Positions 53,592 to 62,492 of a DNA stretch of 64,000 bases are shown here, piece after piece. The first letter of the stretch is position 1. Each line of letters starts with the position of its first letter. The DNA comes from JAYWGN01 sp043778255. Lineage in GTDB: Bacteria > Bacteroidota > Bacteroidia > Chitinophagales > Chitinophagaceae. The stretch spans positions 94,445 through 158,444 of the forward strand of contig JAYWGN010000057.1 in the NCBI GenBank assembly GCA_043778255.1. Direction: 5' to 3'. Made by a program: the position numbers and the translations under genes. The notes beneath the pieces were generated by a model. That model was not told the origin of the DNA and made no database searches. It saw nothing but the letters and a program-made list of their open reading frames with translations.

Positions 53592-54048
53592 GTATTTATT
53601 TTTAATGATAATTAGCCATACCAATACTATAATTGAAATGGAATTTTTAATAAATTGAAAATTAAGCAAACATTACGATGTAGTGAAATGTTTGTGCATA
53701 TATTTGATGAATGGAAATTGAAAATTAATAATGCTTACATATTTTTTACTTGCTGTAAACTTTATTACAATCATGTTTAGCATGTTAATTAAGCACTGTA
53801 CAATAAGCTAACCTATTCCCCAAAAAATATTTGGCACTGACTATGTATCATTAATATATAGCTTAAGAGATCATTATATTTATATGGATATTTTCCTGTT
53901 ATTATTAGTTGTATGCCCTTTGTTTGTAAAAACTAAAATATGGATCAAAATTTTATTGATTGCTTTTGGGTTAGTCAATTTTTTTTTATTACGGTACTAT
54001 TAGCTTGAACCCATTGTAATTTTTTTGAATTATTAATCACCTAATTTC
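53592..54048. other. 457-bp intergenic region between two secreted peptidase genes
   Basis: An AT-rich spacer downstream of the M1 peptidase gene and upstream of the metalloprotease. Apart from the possible 39-codon hydrophobic ORF listed separately, I see no terminator hairpin with a good T-tract, promoter consensus or RNA gene. Confidence 0.5.
53884..54003 (+). CDS. Possible small hydrophobic membrane protein, 39 aa
   Basis: The ATG at 53884 opens a 39-codon frame with MDIFLLLLVVCPLFVKTKIW and then IKILLIAFGLVNFFLLRYY, two hydrophobic stretches separated by a Lys-containing turn. This is the pattern of a two-helix membrane peptide. A purine run AAGAGA lies 14 bases upstream. It is antisense to the local gene direction and in AT-rich DNA such a frame can arise by chance, so confidence is low. 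Confidence 0.25.
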   Translation: MDIFLLLLVVCPLFVKTKIWIKILLIAFGLVNFFLLRYY

Positions 54049-55959
54049 TTATTGCTTTACCAATGTTTTTACTATTATTTTTTTATTAGTATCTATTAAT
54101 TTTACTACATATTTACCTGCTGCAAGTTTGCTAATATTTATAACGGTAGTATTGCCACTATATTGTGCTAAGGTACTGCCAGTAATGCTTTGCAGTAGTA
54201 TAGTTTTTATAATTCTTGTACTTTTATTATAAATTGTTACACTGTTTTTACTTGGTATTGGGCCAAGGGTTATGTTATTATCAATTACAATATTGGTTAC
54301 ATTGGTTACGCTAAGGCTAGGGTCTTGTACTACAAAGTTATTTTTGGTAAGTATCCAAGCCTCGGGGTCAAACTCTACACTATTAACTACAAAGCCAATT
54401 GTGGTGTTGAATAGTTGTCCACTACTTGAATGTTTAAATACTATGGTGGTATCTTTAGTAGCACCCACAAACCTAATAGGAATAGGCATTTCATAAAAAG
54501 CTACTGAACTGTTTGAAGTTGTTTGGTCGGCTTTTACTAATACAGTATTACCTACTTGATTCCACTTTATATTGTAGGTAGGGTAGCCTTGGTTATACAC
54601 CCAATCGTTAAAAAATTTGGTAAGGTTGGCACCTGTACCTAAGCCTTGTTCCATATATTTTTTAAGGCTATCGGTAGTAGCAAATCCATAGCTAATGCCA
54701 GGTGCATTTAAGTAATTTTTACAAGCTTGGTAGTAAGCAGCATCGCCCAATTGCCAACGTAACATGTGTAACACATAGCTGCCTTTAAGGTAGCTTAATC
54801 GGTAGTTGAATATGCTACCCACCGTTGTGGTATCGTACCTATACACTGTACCAGTGGTACTATTGTTAATGCTTAAGGCTCTGTTTTTCATTTCGTTAAT
54901 ACGGGCATTTACACCACTTGTAGCCTCGGTATATACTACTTCGCCATAGCTGGCAAATCCTTCGTTAAGCCATATATCTTTCCAAGTATTGCAGGTAGCT
55001 TTGTCTCCAAACCATTGGTGCATTAGCTCATGTGCACCTAAGCCTGCACCCCAACTATCTATAAACGAATTGGTTTGGTGTTCCATACCACCAACTCCTT
55101 GTTGTATTTGGGTTTGCATATACAATTCATTATTGTATGGGTAAGCTCCAAATTTTTGTTCAAATATGTTAAATGCATTAGTTAACGAAGCCACACTATT
55201 GTTGTAAGTTGCTGCACTTTCGGGGTAGTAATAATTAATAAAAGGCATTGCAGTACCGTTACTAGTAAGGCTTCTTACATCTTTTGTATAATTGCTTATG
55301 GCAAATGCTACAAGGTAAGCCACTATTGGTTTTCGGTGTTTCCAAAGGCTTGTTTTGGTAATGCCATCATTAGTTTCACTTAATAATACACCGTTTGCCA
55401 CACCAGTAAAGGCTATTGGGTATTTCAATATCATTTCTATTGAGTCTGCTTTATCGCCTACATCGTCCTTACAAGGCCACCAATACCTTGCCCCATAAGG
55501 TTCGCTTAGTGTGTATGTAATAGGTGCGCCACTGTGTGTGCCTGTGGCAAAATAACCTTCGGTAGTAGGCGGTGCACCTTGGTAATACACCGTTACACTA
55601 TCCAAAGTACCAGCAGCTATGCTAGTTGCAAAATTAATAAGCAACCCATTAGTAGGGCGGCTAAATGTTTGGCTAATGCCGTGGTACTTTACACTATCAA
55701 CGGTGAGTGAGCTTATTAGGTCAAACGTAATGCTGCTGCCACTTGTAATCATTTTAAATGTGGTTGATACGACGCCTTTTATATACCTTACATTAGGGGT
55801 ATTTTCCCAAATACATCGGTAATATTTTACATCATAATTTTGCGAAGCAATACTTTTTTGTACTAAGTTGTTGGTGTTATTTTGTTTGCACTGTATGGTT
55901 TGTGCCATAAGTGTAGTATGCAGTAACAGGGCAATATATAATTGTATAAGTAATTTCAT
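54049..55959 (-). CDS. Secreted M1 family aminopeptidase with type IX sorting domain
   Basis: A 636-residue exported zinc aminopeptidase. The signal peptide is MKLLIQLYIALLLHTTLMAQ. The exopeptidase motif appears as GGMEH (GAMEN in classical members), followed by the zinc motif HELMHQWFGDK with His310, Glu311 and His314, and the third ligand Glu in NEGFASYGEV. The C-terminal 80 residues form a type IX secretion domain (ITLGPIPSKNSVTIYNKST through LAAGKYVVKLIDTNKKIIVK), so the protein is exported across the outer membrane and perhaps anchored there. No T9SS machinery gene lies in the window. Confidence 0.93.
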   Translation of the reverse strand: MKLLIQLYIALLLHTTLMAQTIQCKQNNTNNLVQKSIASQNYDVKYYRCIWENTPNVRYIKGVVSTTFKMITSGSSITFDLISSLTVDSVKYHGISQTFSRPTNGLLINFATSIAAGTLDSVTVYYQGAPPTTEGYFATGTHSGAPITYTLSEPYGARYWWPCKDDVGDKADSIEMILKYPIAFTGVANGVLLSETNDGITKTSLWKHRKPIVAYLVAFAISNYTKDVRSLTSNGTAMPFINYYYPESAATYNNSVASLTNAFNIFEQKFGAYPYNNELYMQTQIQQGVGGMEHQTNSFIDSWGAGLGAHELMHQWFGDKATCNTWKDIWLNEGFASYGEVVYTEATSGVNARINEMKNRALSINNSTTGTVYRYDTTTVGSIFNYRLSYLKGSYVLHMLRWQLGDAAYYQACKNYLNAPGISYGFATTDSLKKYMEQGLGTGANLTKFFNDWVYNQGYPTYNIKWNQVGNTVLVKADQTTSNSSVAFYEMPIPIRFVGATKDTTIVFKHSSSGQLFNTTIGFVVNSVEFDPEAWILTKNNFVVQDPSLSVTNVTNIVIDNNITLGPIPSKNSVTIYNKSTRIIKTILLQSITGSTLAQYSGNTTVINISKLAAGKYVVKLIDTNKKIIVKTLVKQ

Positions 55960-56106
55960 AATAATTGTTATGTAGTAAAGGTAATATTATTACTCAATTG
56001 TTTTTTTTCCGTACAACAATAATATTATTATTTTTTGTAAAAAAAAATGAAATACTTAAGTATAAAATTATAATGTACTATATTAGCACTATAAATAAAT
56101 ATACTT

Positions 56107-56520
56107 ATGATAAAATTTAGTGAACTCAAACAAGGCGATTATGTAATGGCTAAGTATGACGGTACCATAGTAAAGGGCGAAGTAACCGAACTTAAAAAAG
56201 ACCAAAAATTAGCTTGTATTAATAATGGTGTACAGGAATTTTGGTTTGATGAAACTAAACTACAAGCCATACCACTTAACCATGAGGAGTTACTTAACTT
56301 GGCATTTACAACTACAGTAAATGATGATGGTACTGTAAAGTATAGCAAAGGTTCGTTTAGAATATTGCTACAAGAGGCCGACAAATTTTTTGAATTTGAT
56401 ATATGGTATAGAGAAGATAAACGCCAAATTAAAAACCCCATATTTGTACATGAGTTGCAAAATCATTATTTGGATATGACCAAAATACACTTGAATAGTA
56501 CCGTAATGAGTAATGGTTAA
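56107..56520 (+). CDS. Hypothetical Tudor/KOW-like protein
   Basis: A 137-residue cytosolic protein. The first 60 residues are a likely small beta-barrel of KOW or Tudor type (LKQGDYVMAKYDGTIVKGEV followed by NNGVQEFWFDETKLQAIPLN). The second part ends with KNPIFVHELQNHYLDMTKIH, which resembles the VHQLQN(L/H)Y tail of short Bacteroidota proteins of unknown role. It is 40 bases upstream of another small protein with a similar barrel. I do not know its function. Confidence 0.6.
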   Translation: MIKFSELKQGDYVMAKYDGTIVKGEVTELKKDQKLACINNGVQEFWFDETKLQAIPLNHEELLNLAFTTTVNDDGTVKYSKGSFRILLQEADKFFEFDIWYREDKRQIKNPIFVHELQNHYLDMTKIHLNSTVMSNG

Positions 56521-56560
56521 TTGGGCAAATTATATTACCAAAATAAAAATATAAATAACT

Positions 56561-57094
56561 ATGAATATAGGCATAGGAAGTCAGCTACTGCACCCATCAT
56601 TTGGGGCAGGTGTAGTGGTTGATGCAAGTACCGATTATTATAAAATATACTTTAAAAAACTTGATGATACTAAAGAAATAGCCACCGACTTTGGTGGGCT
56701 TGAAGTAACCACCCACATAGAACCTACCACCAATAACCTCACCATGGCCGATGTGGAGGCTGCAATAGAATCCATATTTTGGAAATTAGAACGTACCGAA
56801 GAAGTTGTACACTTAGGTGGAAAGTGGAGTAGAGGTAAAATTATAATACAGCCAGGTGATAATAGTTTGCAAAGTAAGGAAATACCTATAGACAATTTTT
56901 TTCATAAAATAGTGATGCTCCGTGATAGGTTACGAGTGCTAGAGCAAAATATTAATAGCCACAAAAAATTAGATGATGAAGACAAAGTACATTTGCAACA
57001 GTATATAACCCGTTGCTACGGTTCGCTTACTACATTTAATGTACTGTTTCGTGATAGTTGGCATCAATTTAAGGGCGATGGAAAAGGGGATTAA
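56561..57094 (+). CDS. Hypothetical protein with CarD/Tudor-like N-terminal domain
   Basis: A 177-residue cytosolic protein. The start MNIGIGSQLLHPSFGAGVVV is the pattern of CarD- or UvrD-tail-type Tudor domains (G-x-x-V-x-H-x-x-F-G-x-G-x-V), which bind RNA polymerase or nucleic acid. An acidic helical region follows, with TMADVEAAIESIFWKLERTE and VMLRDRLRVLEQNINSHKKL near residues 64-83 and 118-137, and RCYGSLTTFNVLFRDSWHQF at the end. It is probably co-transcribed with the preceding small gene. Function is not recognised. Confidence 0.6.
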   Translation: MNIGIGSQLLHPSFGAGVVVDASTDYYKIYFKKLDDTKEIATDFGGLEVTTHIEPTTNNLTMADVEAAIESIFWKLERTEEVVHLGGKWSRGKIIIQPGDNSLQSKEIPIDNFFHKIVMLRDRLRVLEQNINSHKKLDDEDKVHLQQYITRCYGSLTTFNVLFRDSWHQFKGDGKGD

Positions 57095-57270
57095 TAGGTA
57101 GTAAAAACCTTATTTATTATTTACTGAATTGATAATAGGCAATAAAATGAAAATTAAATGTAAAATAGTAATACTAAAAAAAACTTAACTTTATTATTCA
57201 TTATAACGGGGCAGCAAATTATACATTATGAGTTGTACTACAACTACATTAACAACAAACACTTATAGCA

Positions 57271-57474
57271 ATGCTCACCCTACACCCACAATACATATAA
57301 GATACTGCTGGCAAACAACTTGTTGTGCTACCTGCAAATGAATATAACAACTTAATAAACGAACTAGAAGAACTGGAAGATATTAAACTTTACGTTGAAG
57401 CCAAGAAACGAGGTACTGGCGAAGGAATGTTATTTTCTGAGTACGTTAAAAACAGAAAATTAAGGAATGCGTAA
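57271..57474 (+). pseudogene. RelB-like antitoxin gene interrupted by a stop codon
   Basis: From the ATG at 57271 the frame reads MLTLHPQYI, then TAA at 57298-57300, then DTAGKQLVVLPANEYNNLIN and ELEELEDIKLYVEAKKRGTG up to NRKLRNA. This is the familiar short antitoxin of RelB/Phd type placed before RelE. One base change at the stop would restore the full 67 residues. The stop could be bypassed by a later GTG start at 57322, which would lose 17 residues. It overlaps the toxin gene by 8 bases. Confidence 0.75.
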
Positions 57475-57723
57475 GTACACCATTCTATTATCTAAAAAAG
57501 CACAAAGGATTTAGATAAACTTAGTGATGAAAAAGCAAAGCAATTACTTGCTGGTATTACTACATTAGAAACTAATCCAAGGCCACATGGCTATATAAAA
57601 CTAAAAGGCAGAAGTGGCTACAGAATAAGAATTGGTAATTACAGGGTTATATATGATATATTTGATAGCGAACTTATAATTGATGTAATTGCACTTGGGC
57701 ATAGAAAAGATATTTATGAGTAA
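57467..57723 (+). pseudogene. RelE-family toxin gene with a one-base deletion
   Basis: The frame MRKYTILLSKKAQRI stops at TAG. The next frame gives DKLSDEKAKQLLAGITTLET, PRPHGYIKLKGRSGYRIRIG, NYRVIYDIFDSELIIDVIAL and GHRKDIYE, a complete RelE/ParE fold with the conserved RIRIGNYRVIYDI core. The 257-nt length is two more than a multiple of three. Restoring one G near 57507-57508 would give the expected QRDLDKL. Together with the antitoxin stop codon, the whole pair is inactive. Confidence 0.85.
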
Positions 57724-57815
57724 CATATTTCCTATAATTTCAGGTTTGTTTATTTCAACTTATAGAGAATTATTTTAAAAAATATTCCCTCAACCTCAAT
57801 TAACAAACTACATAA

Positions 57816-58925
57816 TTAATTGCAACCTAATAGGCTGCATAATTTATTATCTAACTCTTCACCACGTAGGTTTTTGCCTACTATTACACCATTTGGATCT
57901 ATCAAATAATTTTGAGGAATACTCTGTACTTTATATAATTGTGCTACGGCATTTTGCCATGAGTTGAGGTCGCTTACATTTGTCCAAGTGAGGTTATCGG
58001 CTTTAATGGCTCTTATCCAATCATCTTTTTTGCCTGGTGCATCTAAAGAAACTCCGAGTACCGTAAAGTTTTTATTTTTAAATTTATTGTAAGCAATTAC
58101 CACATTGGGGTTTTCCATACGGCATGGACGGCACCAACTAGCCCAAAAATCGATGAGTACATACTTACCTTTAAATTGCGATAAGGTTACCGGTTTATCG
58201 GCTGTATCATTTTGTGTAAATTCCATAGCAGTAGTGCCTATAGCACCAAATAACAAGGGCTCAATTTCGTTTTTGAGTACTTTGGCATATAGCGATGTAG
58301 CTGCATCGGATTGCAATAATTGTAACCGTTCCATTGTAGTAGCTGGTGCATCGTTATACAAATCTTTGGTGGCATATAATGCAAATGCAGTAACCACACT
58401 AGCTTTATTTTTTGCAATAAAGCTATCAATTTTGGTCGCTATTATATTTTTTTGTGCCAAAAATTGGTTGCTCAATTCTTGCTTTTTTACATTATCAGTT
58501 ACAGTATTAGCGGTAGTATTAATGGTATTAAGTTTTAAAAATTCTTTTTCAAATACGGTAATAAATTGTTTGAAAGTAGTATGCAATGGTGAACCTGTAA
58601 TAGCTAATTTGTTGGGCTGAGTAATGTTACCTACTATATTAATAGTATTGTACCCATAAAATAAATCAACCCTTTTTTCCACACCTTTGTGCTTTATTAT
58701 AAGGTTGCCCAAGCCTGTAAAAGGTATTTTAGCCGATAGGCTGAATTTGCTATTAACAATAGCCACCTTAGCAACGGCATTGCTACTACTTGGGTGGTAT
58801 AAGTACACGGAATCCTTTGGTAAAGCAGCTTGTAGCACACCTTTAATGGTAACGGTGCTATCACTTATTTTTTGTGCTAACGCAAAATTGGTTTGTATAA
58901 TTAATAAAAAAATAATTAATCTCAT
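57816..58925 (-). CDS. TlpA/ResA-like thiol-disulfide oxidoreductase with DUF4369 domain
   Basis: A 369-residue exported thioredoxin-fold protein with signal peptide MRLIIFLLIIQTNFALAQ. The N-terminal DUF4369-like beta-domain covers about residues 25-120, a helical linker follows, and an AhpC/TSA-type thioredoxin domain lies at 235-369. The redox motif WCRPC has Cys265 and Cys268, and the cis-Pro is in QSIPQNYLIDPNGVI. It probably reduces disulfides of periplasmic proteins or c-type cytochrome apoproteins. This domain order is very common in Bacteroidota. Confidence 0.92.
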   Translation of the reverse strand: MRLIIFLLIIQTNFALAQKISDSTVTIKGVLQAALPKDSVYLYHPSSSNAVAKVAIVNSKFSLSAKIPFTGLGNLIIKHKGVEKRVDLFYGYNTINIVGNITQPNKLAITGSPLHTTFKQFITVFEKEFLKLNTINTTANTVTDNVKKQELSNQFLAQKNIIATKIDSFIAKNKASVVTAFALYATKDLYNDAPATTMERLQLLQSDAATSLYAKVLKNEIEPLLFGAIGTTAMEFTQNDTADKPVTLSQFKGKYVLIDFWASWCRPCRMENPNVVIAYNKFKNKNFTVLGVSLDAPGKKDDWIRAIKADNLTWTNVSDLNSWQNAVAQLYKVQSIPQNYLIDPNGVIVGKNLRGEELDNKLCSLLGCN

Positions 58926-58948
58926 TTTTTGAAATGTAGGTTTGAATA

Positions 58949-58956
58949 CAAAAATA
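58949..58956 (-). promoter_or_regulatory. Putative -7 box of the TlpA-like gene
   Basis: The minus strand reads TATTTTTG, matching TAnnTTTG, 24 bases before the start codon at 58925. A TTG-containing stretch lies about 15 bases further upstream. Confidence 0.4.
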
Positions 58957-59012
58957 CCACTTTTAAAGGCAACAACATTTTTTTAAACCTAAATTTTGAG
59001 TTAATATTTTAC

Positions 59013-59020
59013 TACCTTTG
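59013..59020 (+). promoter_or_regulatory. Putative -7 box of the arginase gene
   Basis: TACCTTTG followed by CC matches the consensus, 20 bases before the arginase ATG. A TTTTG at 58994-58998 is closer than the usual -33 spacing. Confidence 0.5.
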
Positions 59021-59039
59021 CCATAGCCAATAATGCTTT

Positions 59040-59987
59040 ATGAAAAATATAAAAATAATAGAAGTGCCTAGCGAAATAGGTGCAGGAACTAGAGGTGCAA
59101 GTTTGGGAATTGACTCTATAAAAATTGCTTCGTTAGACTTTATGAGTAATTTTTTTACCAACTTTTTGAGTGTAAAAATAGAACATGAAAACAAAAGCCT
59201 TTACGAACCAGTAGAAACACCCTATGCAAAGCGAATTAAAAATATTGTAATAGTAAATGAACGAACTAGTGAAGCTATAAAAGATACGATTAAAAACGGA
59301 TTTATACCTGTAGTAATGAGTGGCGACCATAGCAATGCAATAGGCACCATTGCTGGCATAAAAATGGCCAAACCAAAAGCAAAAATTGGGGTAATATGGA
59401 TAGATGCTCATGCCGACCTACACACACCCTATACCACACCTAGTGGCAACGTACACGGTATGCCTTTGGCAGCCTCCATAGCTGAAGATAATATAGAACA
59501 TAAAGCACATGATATAGATAAAGCCACGGAAAACTATTGGAACCAATTAAAAAATATGGGTAAAATAACCCCTAAAATATTGGCAGAAGATATTGTATAT
59601 ATAGGGCTTAGAGATTTGGAAAAAGAAGAAAAAAAAATAATTGACAAAAATAAAATTAAAGTATTTACCACTGCCGAATTACGTAAAAAAGGAGTGGAAA
59701 ATATTATAAGAAGTGTAATGAGATACTTGCATGATTGTAGTGATATATATGTGAGTTTTGATGTAGACTCATTGGACAGTAGTATAAGTAAAGGCACAGG
59801 AACACCTGTGAGTAACGGTTTGAGAGAACGAGAAGCTGAAGATTTGGTAAGTAAACTTATGCAAAACCGTAAAGTATGTTGCCTTGAAGTAACTGAAGTA
59901 AACCCAACCTTGGATAGGGAAAACCTAATGAGCGAAATTGCCTTTAATATATTACAACGTAGTGTAAATGCACTTATGATGAGCTAA
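59040..59987 (+). CDS. rocF: Arginase
   Basis: A 315-residue ureohydrolase that hydrolyses arginine to ornithine and urea with two Mn ions. Metal ligands are in SGDHSNAIG (His97), WIDAHADLHTP (Asp122, His124, Asp126) and SFDVDSLDSS near residue 238. The segments DLHTPYTTPSGNVHGMPLA and TGTPVSNGL fit arginase rather than agmatinase, and the final catalytic Glu region is CLEVTEVNPTLD. It starts at the only Met in frame after a consensus promoter and stands alone. Confidence 0.9.
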   Translation: MKNIKIIEVPSEIGAGTRGASLGIDSIKIASLDFMSNFFTNFLSVKIEHENKSLYEPVETPYAKRIKNIVIVNERTSEAIKDTIKNGFIPVVMSGDHSNAIGTIAGIKMAKPKAKIGVIWIDAHADLHTPYTTPSGNVHGMPLAASIAEDNIEHKAHDIDKATENYWNQLKNMGKITPKILAEDIVYIGLRDLEKEEKKIIDKNKIKVFTTAELRKKGVENIIRSVMRYLHDCSDIYVSFDVDSLDSSISKGTGTPVSNGLREREAEDLVSKLMQNRKVCCLEVTEVNPTLDRENLMSEIAFNILQRSVNALMMS

Positions 59988-60022
59988 ATAAAATGTTGAG
60001 ATAGTAATATAAAAGTGATATT

Positions 60023-60072
60023 AATTGTTTATTATAAAAACGTCAATTGTTTACTATAATTTAATATATTTG
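60023..60072 (+). promoter_or_regulatory. Promoter with repeated operator of the toxin-antitoxin pair
   Basis: Two direct repeats AATTGTTTATTATAA (60023-60037) and AATTGTTTACTATAA (60045-60059) differ at one base and are spaced exactly 22 bp, two helical turns. The second overlaps the region just upstream of the -7 box TATATTTG (60065-60072). This is the usual layout for autoregulation by a dimeric antitoxin binding both copies. It is an inference from sequence only. Confidence 0.6.
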
Positions 60073-60112
60073 TACTACAATACACATTAAATCAAATTAT
60101 AATCAACAAATA

Positions 60113-60409
60113 ATGATACAAATTGTAGAAAATTATATAAAAGTAAAAAAAGCTATACCAGAACTTATAGATTTGAGTGGATTTAGAAATGATTTTATAG
60201 CAAAAAAAATGGGAATGAAGAGTGCTAATTTTTCAATAAAAAAACAGCGTGGTAGTTGGAGTGATGTTGAAGTAAATGAGCTACTGGAAATAATAACCAA
60301 GCCTTCCGAAGATGTTGAGGATTACTTATTACTGTTAGATATGAGAGCAAAAAAAGATGAGGAAACTTTAACTTTACAAGAATTTAAAGAACAAATGGGA
60401 TGGAGGTAA
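60113..60409 (+). CDS. Antitoxin of a ParE/RelE-type pair
   Basis: A 98-residue protein with a helix-turn-helix-like middle (IDLSGFRNDFIAKKMGMKSA followed by NFSIKKQRGSW), then an acidic helical tail ending LQEFKEQMGWR. The first 60 residues would bind DNA and the tail would cap the toxin. It overlaps the toxin gene by 10 bases. The direct repeats upstream fit its action as autoregulator. Family assignment below HTH level is not certain. Confidence 0.75.
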   Translation: MIQIVENYIKVKKAIPELIDLSGFRNDFIAKKMGMKSANFSIKKQRGSWSDVEVNELLEIITKPSEDVEDYLLLLDMRAKKDEETLTLQEFKEQMGWR

Positions 60410-60681
60410 TTTTTAAAAATAGTTTTATTAAGGAACTAAAGATATTGCCTAAGCCTATACAATTGCAAGTACAAGATTTAATTGAAAAAATTATAACCTC
60501 AAAAAATTTGAAAGATTCTAATATTGATTACTTAAAATTAGGTGGACAAAAAAATACAGAAAATTATTACCGCATAAGATTGGGAAACTATAGGATTGGA
60601 TGTGAATATATTACGCCCAAAATGCTACTCATTACTATTGTAAAACGTAATGATATGTATAAAAAATTCCCACCTAAATAA
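60400..60681 (+). CDS. ParE/RelE-family toxin
   Basis: A 93-residue RelE-fold protein. The N-terminal two-helix part (NSFIKELKILPKPIQLQVQD) is followed by the beta-sheet core NYYRIRLGNYRIGCEYI and a C-terminal VKRNDMYKKFP. RIRLGNYRIGCEY matches the RelE/ParE core R-x-x-x-G-x-Y-R. Unlike the decayed pair at 57.3-57.7 kb, both genes here are intact. It would inhibit translation or gyrase when freed from its antitoxin. Confidence 0.88.
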   Translation: MEVIFKNSFIKELKILPKPIQLQVQDLIEKIITSKNLKDSNIDYLKLGGQKNTENYYRIRLGNYRIGCEYITPKMLLITIVKRNDMYKKFPPK

Positions 60682-60717
60682 ACCTTATTTCAGTTAAACA
60701 ATTAAAAAAAGTTAACT

Positions 60718-61728
60718 ATGCGAATATTACTATTACTTATATTAGGTATTGTGTTACAAAAATGTACACCAACAAATAATCATAAAAATGACACTTATTA
60801 TGACTATGAGGATAGTATAGCAGCAGGTGGTGTAAGGTTAATACCCATAAGTACACCAGTTGGTAATTATAAAGTATGGACAAAGCGATTTGGAAATAAC
60901 CCAAAAATTAAAATATTGTTGCTACACGGTGGGCCGGCACTTACACATGAATACATGGAATGTTTTGAAACATTTTTTCAGAAGGAGAGTTTTGAATTTT
61001 ATGAATATGACCAATTAGGCTCGTACTATAGTGACCAACCAAAAGATAGTAGTTTGTGGACAATTGATAGGTTTGTAAATGAAGTAGAACAAGTACGAAA
61101 AGCCATAAAAGCCGATAGCAGTAATTTTTATTTGTTGGGCAACTCATGGGGAGGTATATTGGCAATGGAATATGCATTGAAACATCAAAATAAAATGAAA
61201 GGGTTATTGGTAGCTAATATGGTAGCATCGGCACCTGAGTATGGGAAATATGCCAATGATGTATTGGCTAAACAAATGCAACCGCAAATACTAGCCGAAA
61301 TTAGAGCCATAGAAGCTAAAAAAGATTTTGCAAATCCGAGGTATATGGAATTATTGCTACCTACCTTTTACCAACAACATTTGTGCCGATTGCCTGAATG
61401 GCCAGATGCCTTAAACCGTGCCTTTAAACATGCCAATAACGAAGTATATACATTAATGCAAGGCCCAAGTGAATTTGGAATTAGTGGTAGATTAGCTAAT
61501 TGGGATATTACCCAAAAACTGCCAACTATTAAAATACCTACATTAATGATAGGTGCAAAGTACGATACTATGGACCCAGCAGCTATGGAACAACAAAGTA
61601 AAAAAGTACAAAATGGACATTATTTATATTGCCCCAATGGTAGCCATTTGGCTATGTGGGACGACCAGCAAGTGTTTATGACTGGTGTAATTGATTTTAT
61701 TCATAGTGTTAATGAAGGTAAATTTTAG
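60718..61728 (+). CDS. Proline iminopeptidase-like alpha/beta hydrolase, exported
   Basis: A 336-residue hydrolase. The N-terminus MRILLLLILGIVLQKCTPT resembles a lipoprotein signal with Cys at 16, although Lys at -1 is unusual. The core shows the oxyanion motif LLHGGPALTHEYM, YDQLGSYYSD, the nucleophile elbow LLGNSWGGILAMEYA, Asp in MIGAKYDTMDP and His in CPNGSHLAMWD, the order of the prolyl aminopeptidase family (S33). It likely removes N-terminal proline from peptides in the periplasm. It is separated from the toxin gene by 36 bases. Confidence 0.88.
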   Translation: MRILLLLILGIVLQKCTPTNNHKNDTYYDYEDSIAAGGVRLIPISTPVGNYKVWTKRFGNNPKIKILLLHGGPALTHEYMECFETFFQKESFEFYEYDQLGSYYSDQPKDSSLWTIDRFVNEVEQVRKAIKADSSNFYLLGNSWGGILAMEYALKHQNKMKGLLVANMVASAPEYGKYANDVLAKQMQPQILAEIRAIEAKKDFANPRYMELLLPTFYQQHLCRLPEWPDALNRAFKHANNEVYTLMQGPSEFGISGRLANWDITQKLPTIKIPTLMIGAKYDTMDPAAMEQQSKKVQNGHYLYCPNGSHLAMWDDQQVFMTGVIDFIHSVNEGKF

Positions 61729-61856
61729 TAATCTTTTTTGCTTATAATTAATATTATGTTAAATAGTATTATTGCAATATAATCCATAATCAATATATTA
61801 CCTTGATAGTAATAATACTATACCATTTCTGTTGTAAATAATAAATTTAATTTGTA

Positions 61857-62483
61857 ATGAGTAAATATGTTAGAGGGTTTACAATAATAGTTTGTTTTGT
61901 AATTGCTACTGTGTTTGGCGAAGCCCAAATAAATTCACGAATAAAAGTTCATTTTTTATATGGTTCTAAGCCGTTGGCTAAATATAAGGCGAAGCAACAA
62001 AAATGGTTTGGTGGCAAATTGGGTGGGCATGTTGGTATTGAAACTAGTACTAATCAAATTTTAAACTTTGTACCTAATGGAAAGTTTCACTTATTAGCTA
62101 ATAAAAAGAGACATAGTAAATTTATACTAAGCGATACCAATAGCTTTTATTCCATACTTGGTGGCAACCCAACCGATAATAAAAGGCTAAGTATAACTAT
62201 ACCTATTAGCCTTACTCAAAAGCAAACTTTGGATAGCATACAAACTAACTACTTAGCCACTACTCCATTTGATTATGCATTTATAGGTATGCGATGTGGT
62301 GCTGCGGCTTATTACCTAATTAGCCAAATTAATATTGTACCATCATTTAGCCGAAGGCATACTTACTTAAAAATATTTTACCCAAAAAAATTAAGAAAAA
62401 GATTACTAAAAGCTGCCAAAATAAATAATTGGAATTGTACAACTAATGCTGGATCTACTGAACGTAATTGGGAAAAAGATTAG
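61857..62483 (+). CDS. Exported protein, possible permuted papain-like fold
   Basis: A 208-residue protein with a signal peptide ending VFGEAQ. The segment KWFGGKLGGHVGIETSTNQI near residues 49-68 carries a conserved His, and a later FIGMRCGAAAYYLISQI near 139-155 carries a Cys. The order His then Cys is that of permuted NlpC/P60 and YiiX-like papain folds. The C-terminus is basic and ends NAGSTERNWEKD. I recognise the general type but not a function. It converges with the thioredoxin gene 10 bases away. Confidence 0.6.
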   Translation: MSKYVRGFTIIVCFVIATVFGEAQINSRIKVHFLYGSKPLAKYKAKQQKWFGGKLGGHVGIETSTNQILNFVPNGKFHLLANKKRHSKFILSDTNSFYSILGGNPTDNKRLSITIPISLTQKQTLDSIQTNYLATTPFDYAFIGMRCGAAAYYLISQINIVPSFSRRHTYLKIFYPKKLRKRLLKAAKINNWNCTTNAGSTERNWEKD

Positions 62484-62492
62484 TTATTAGCT

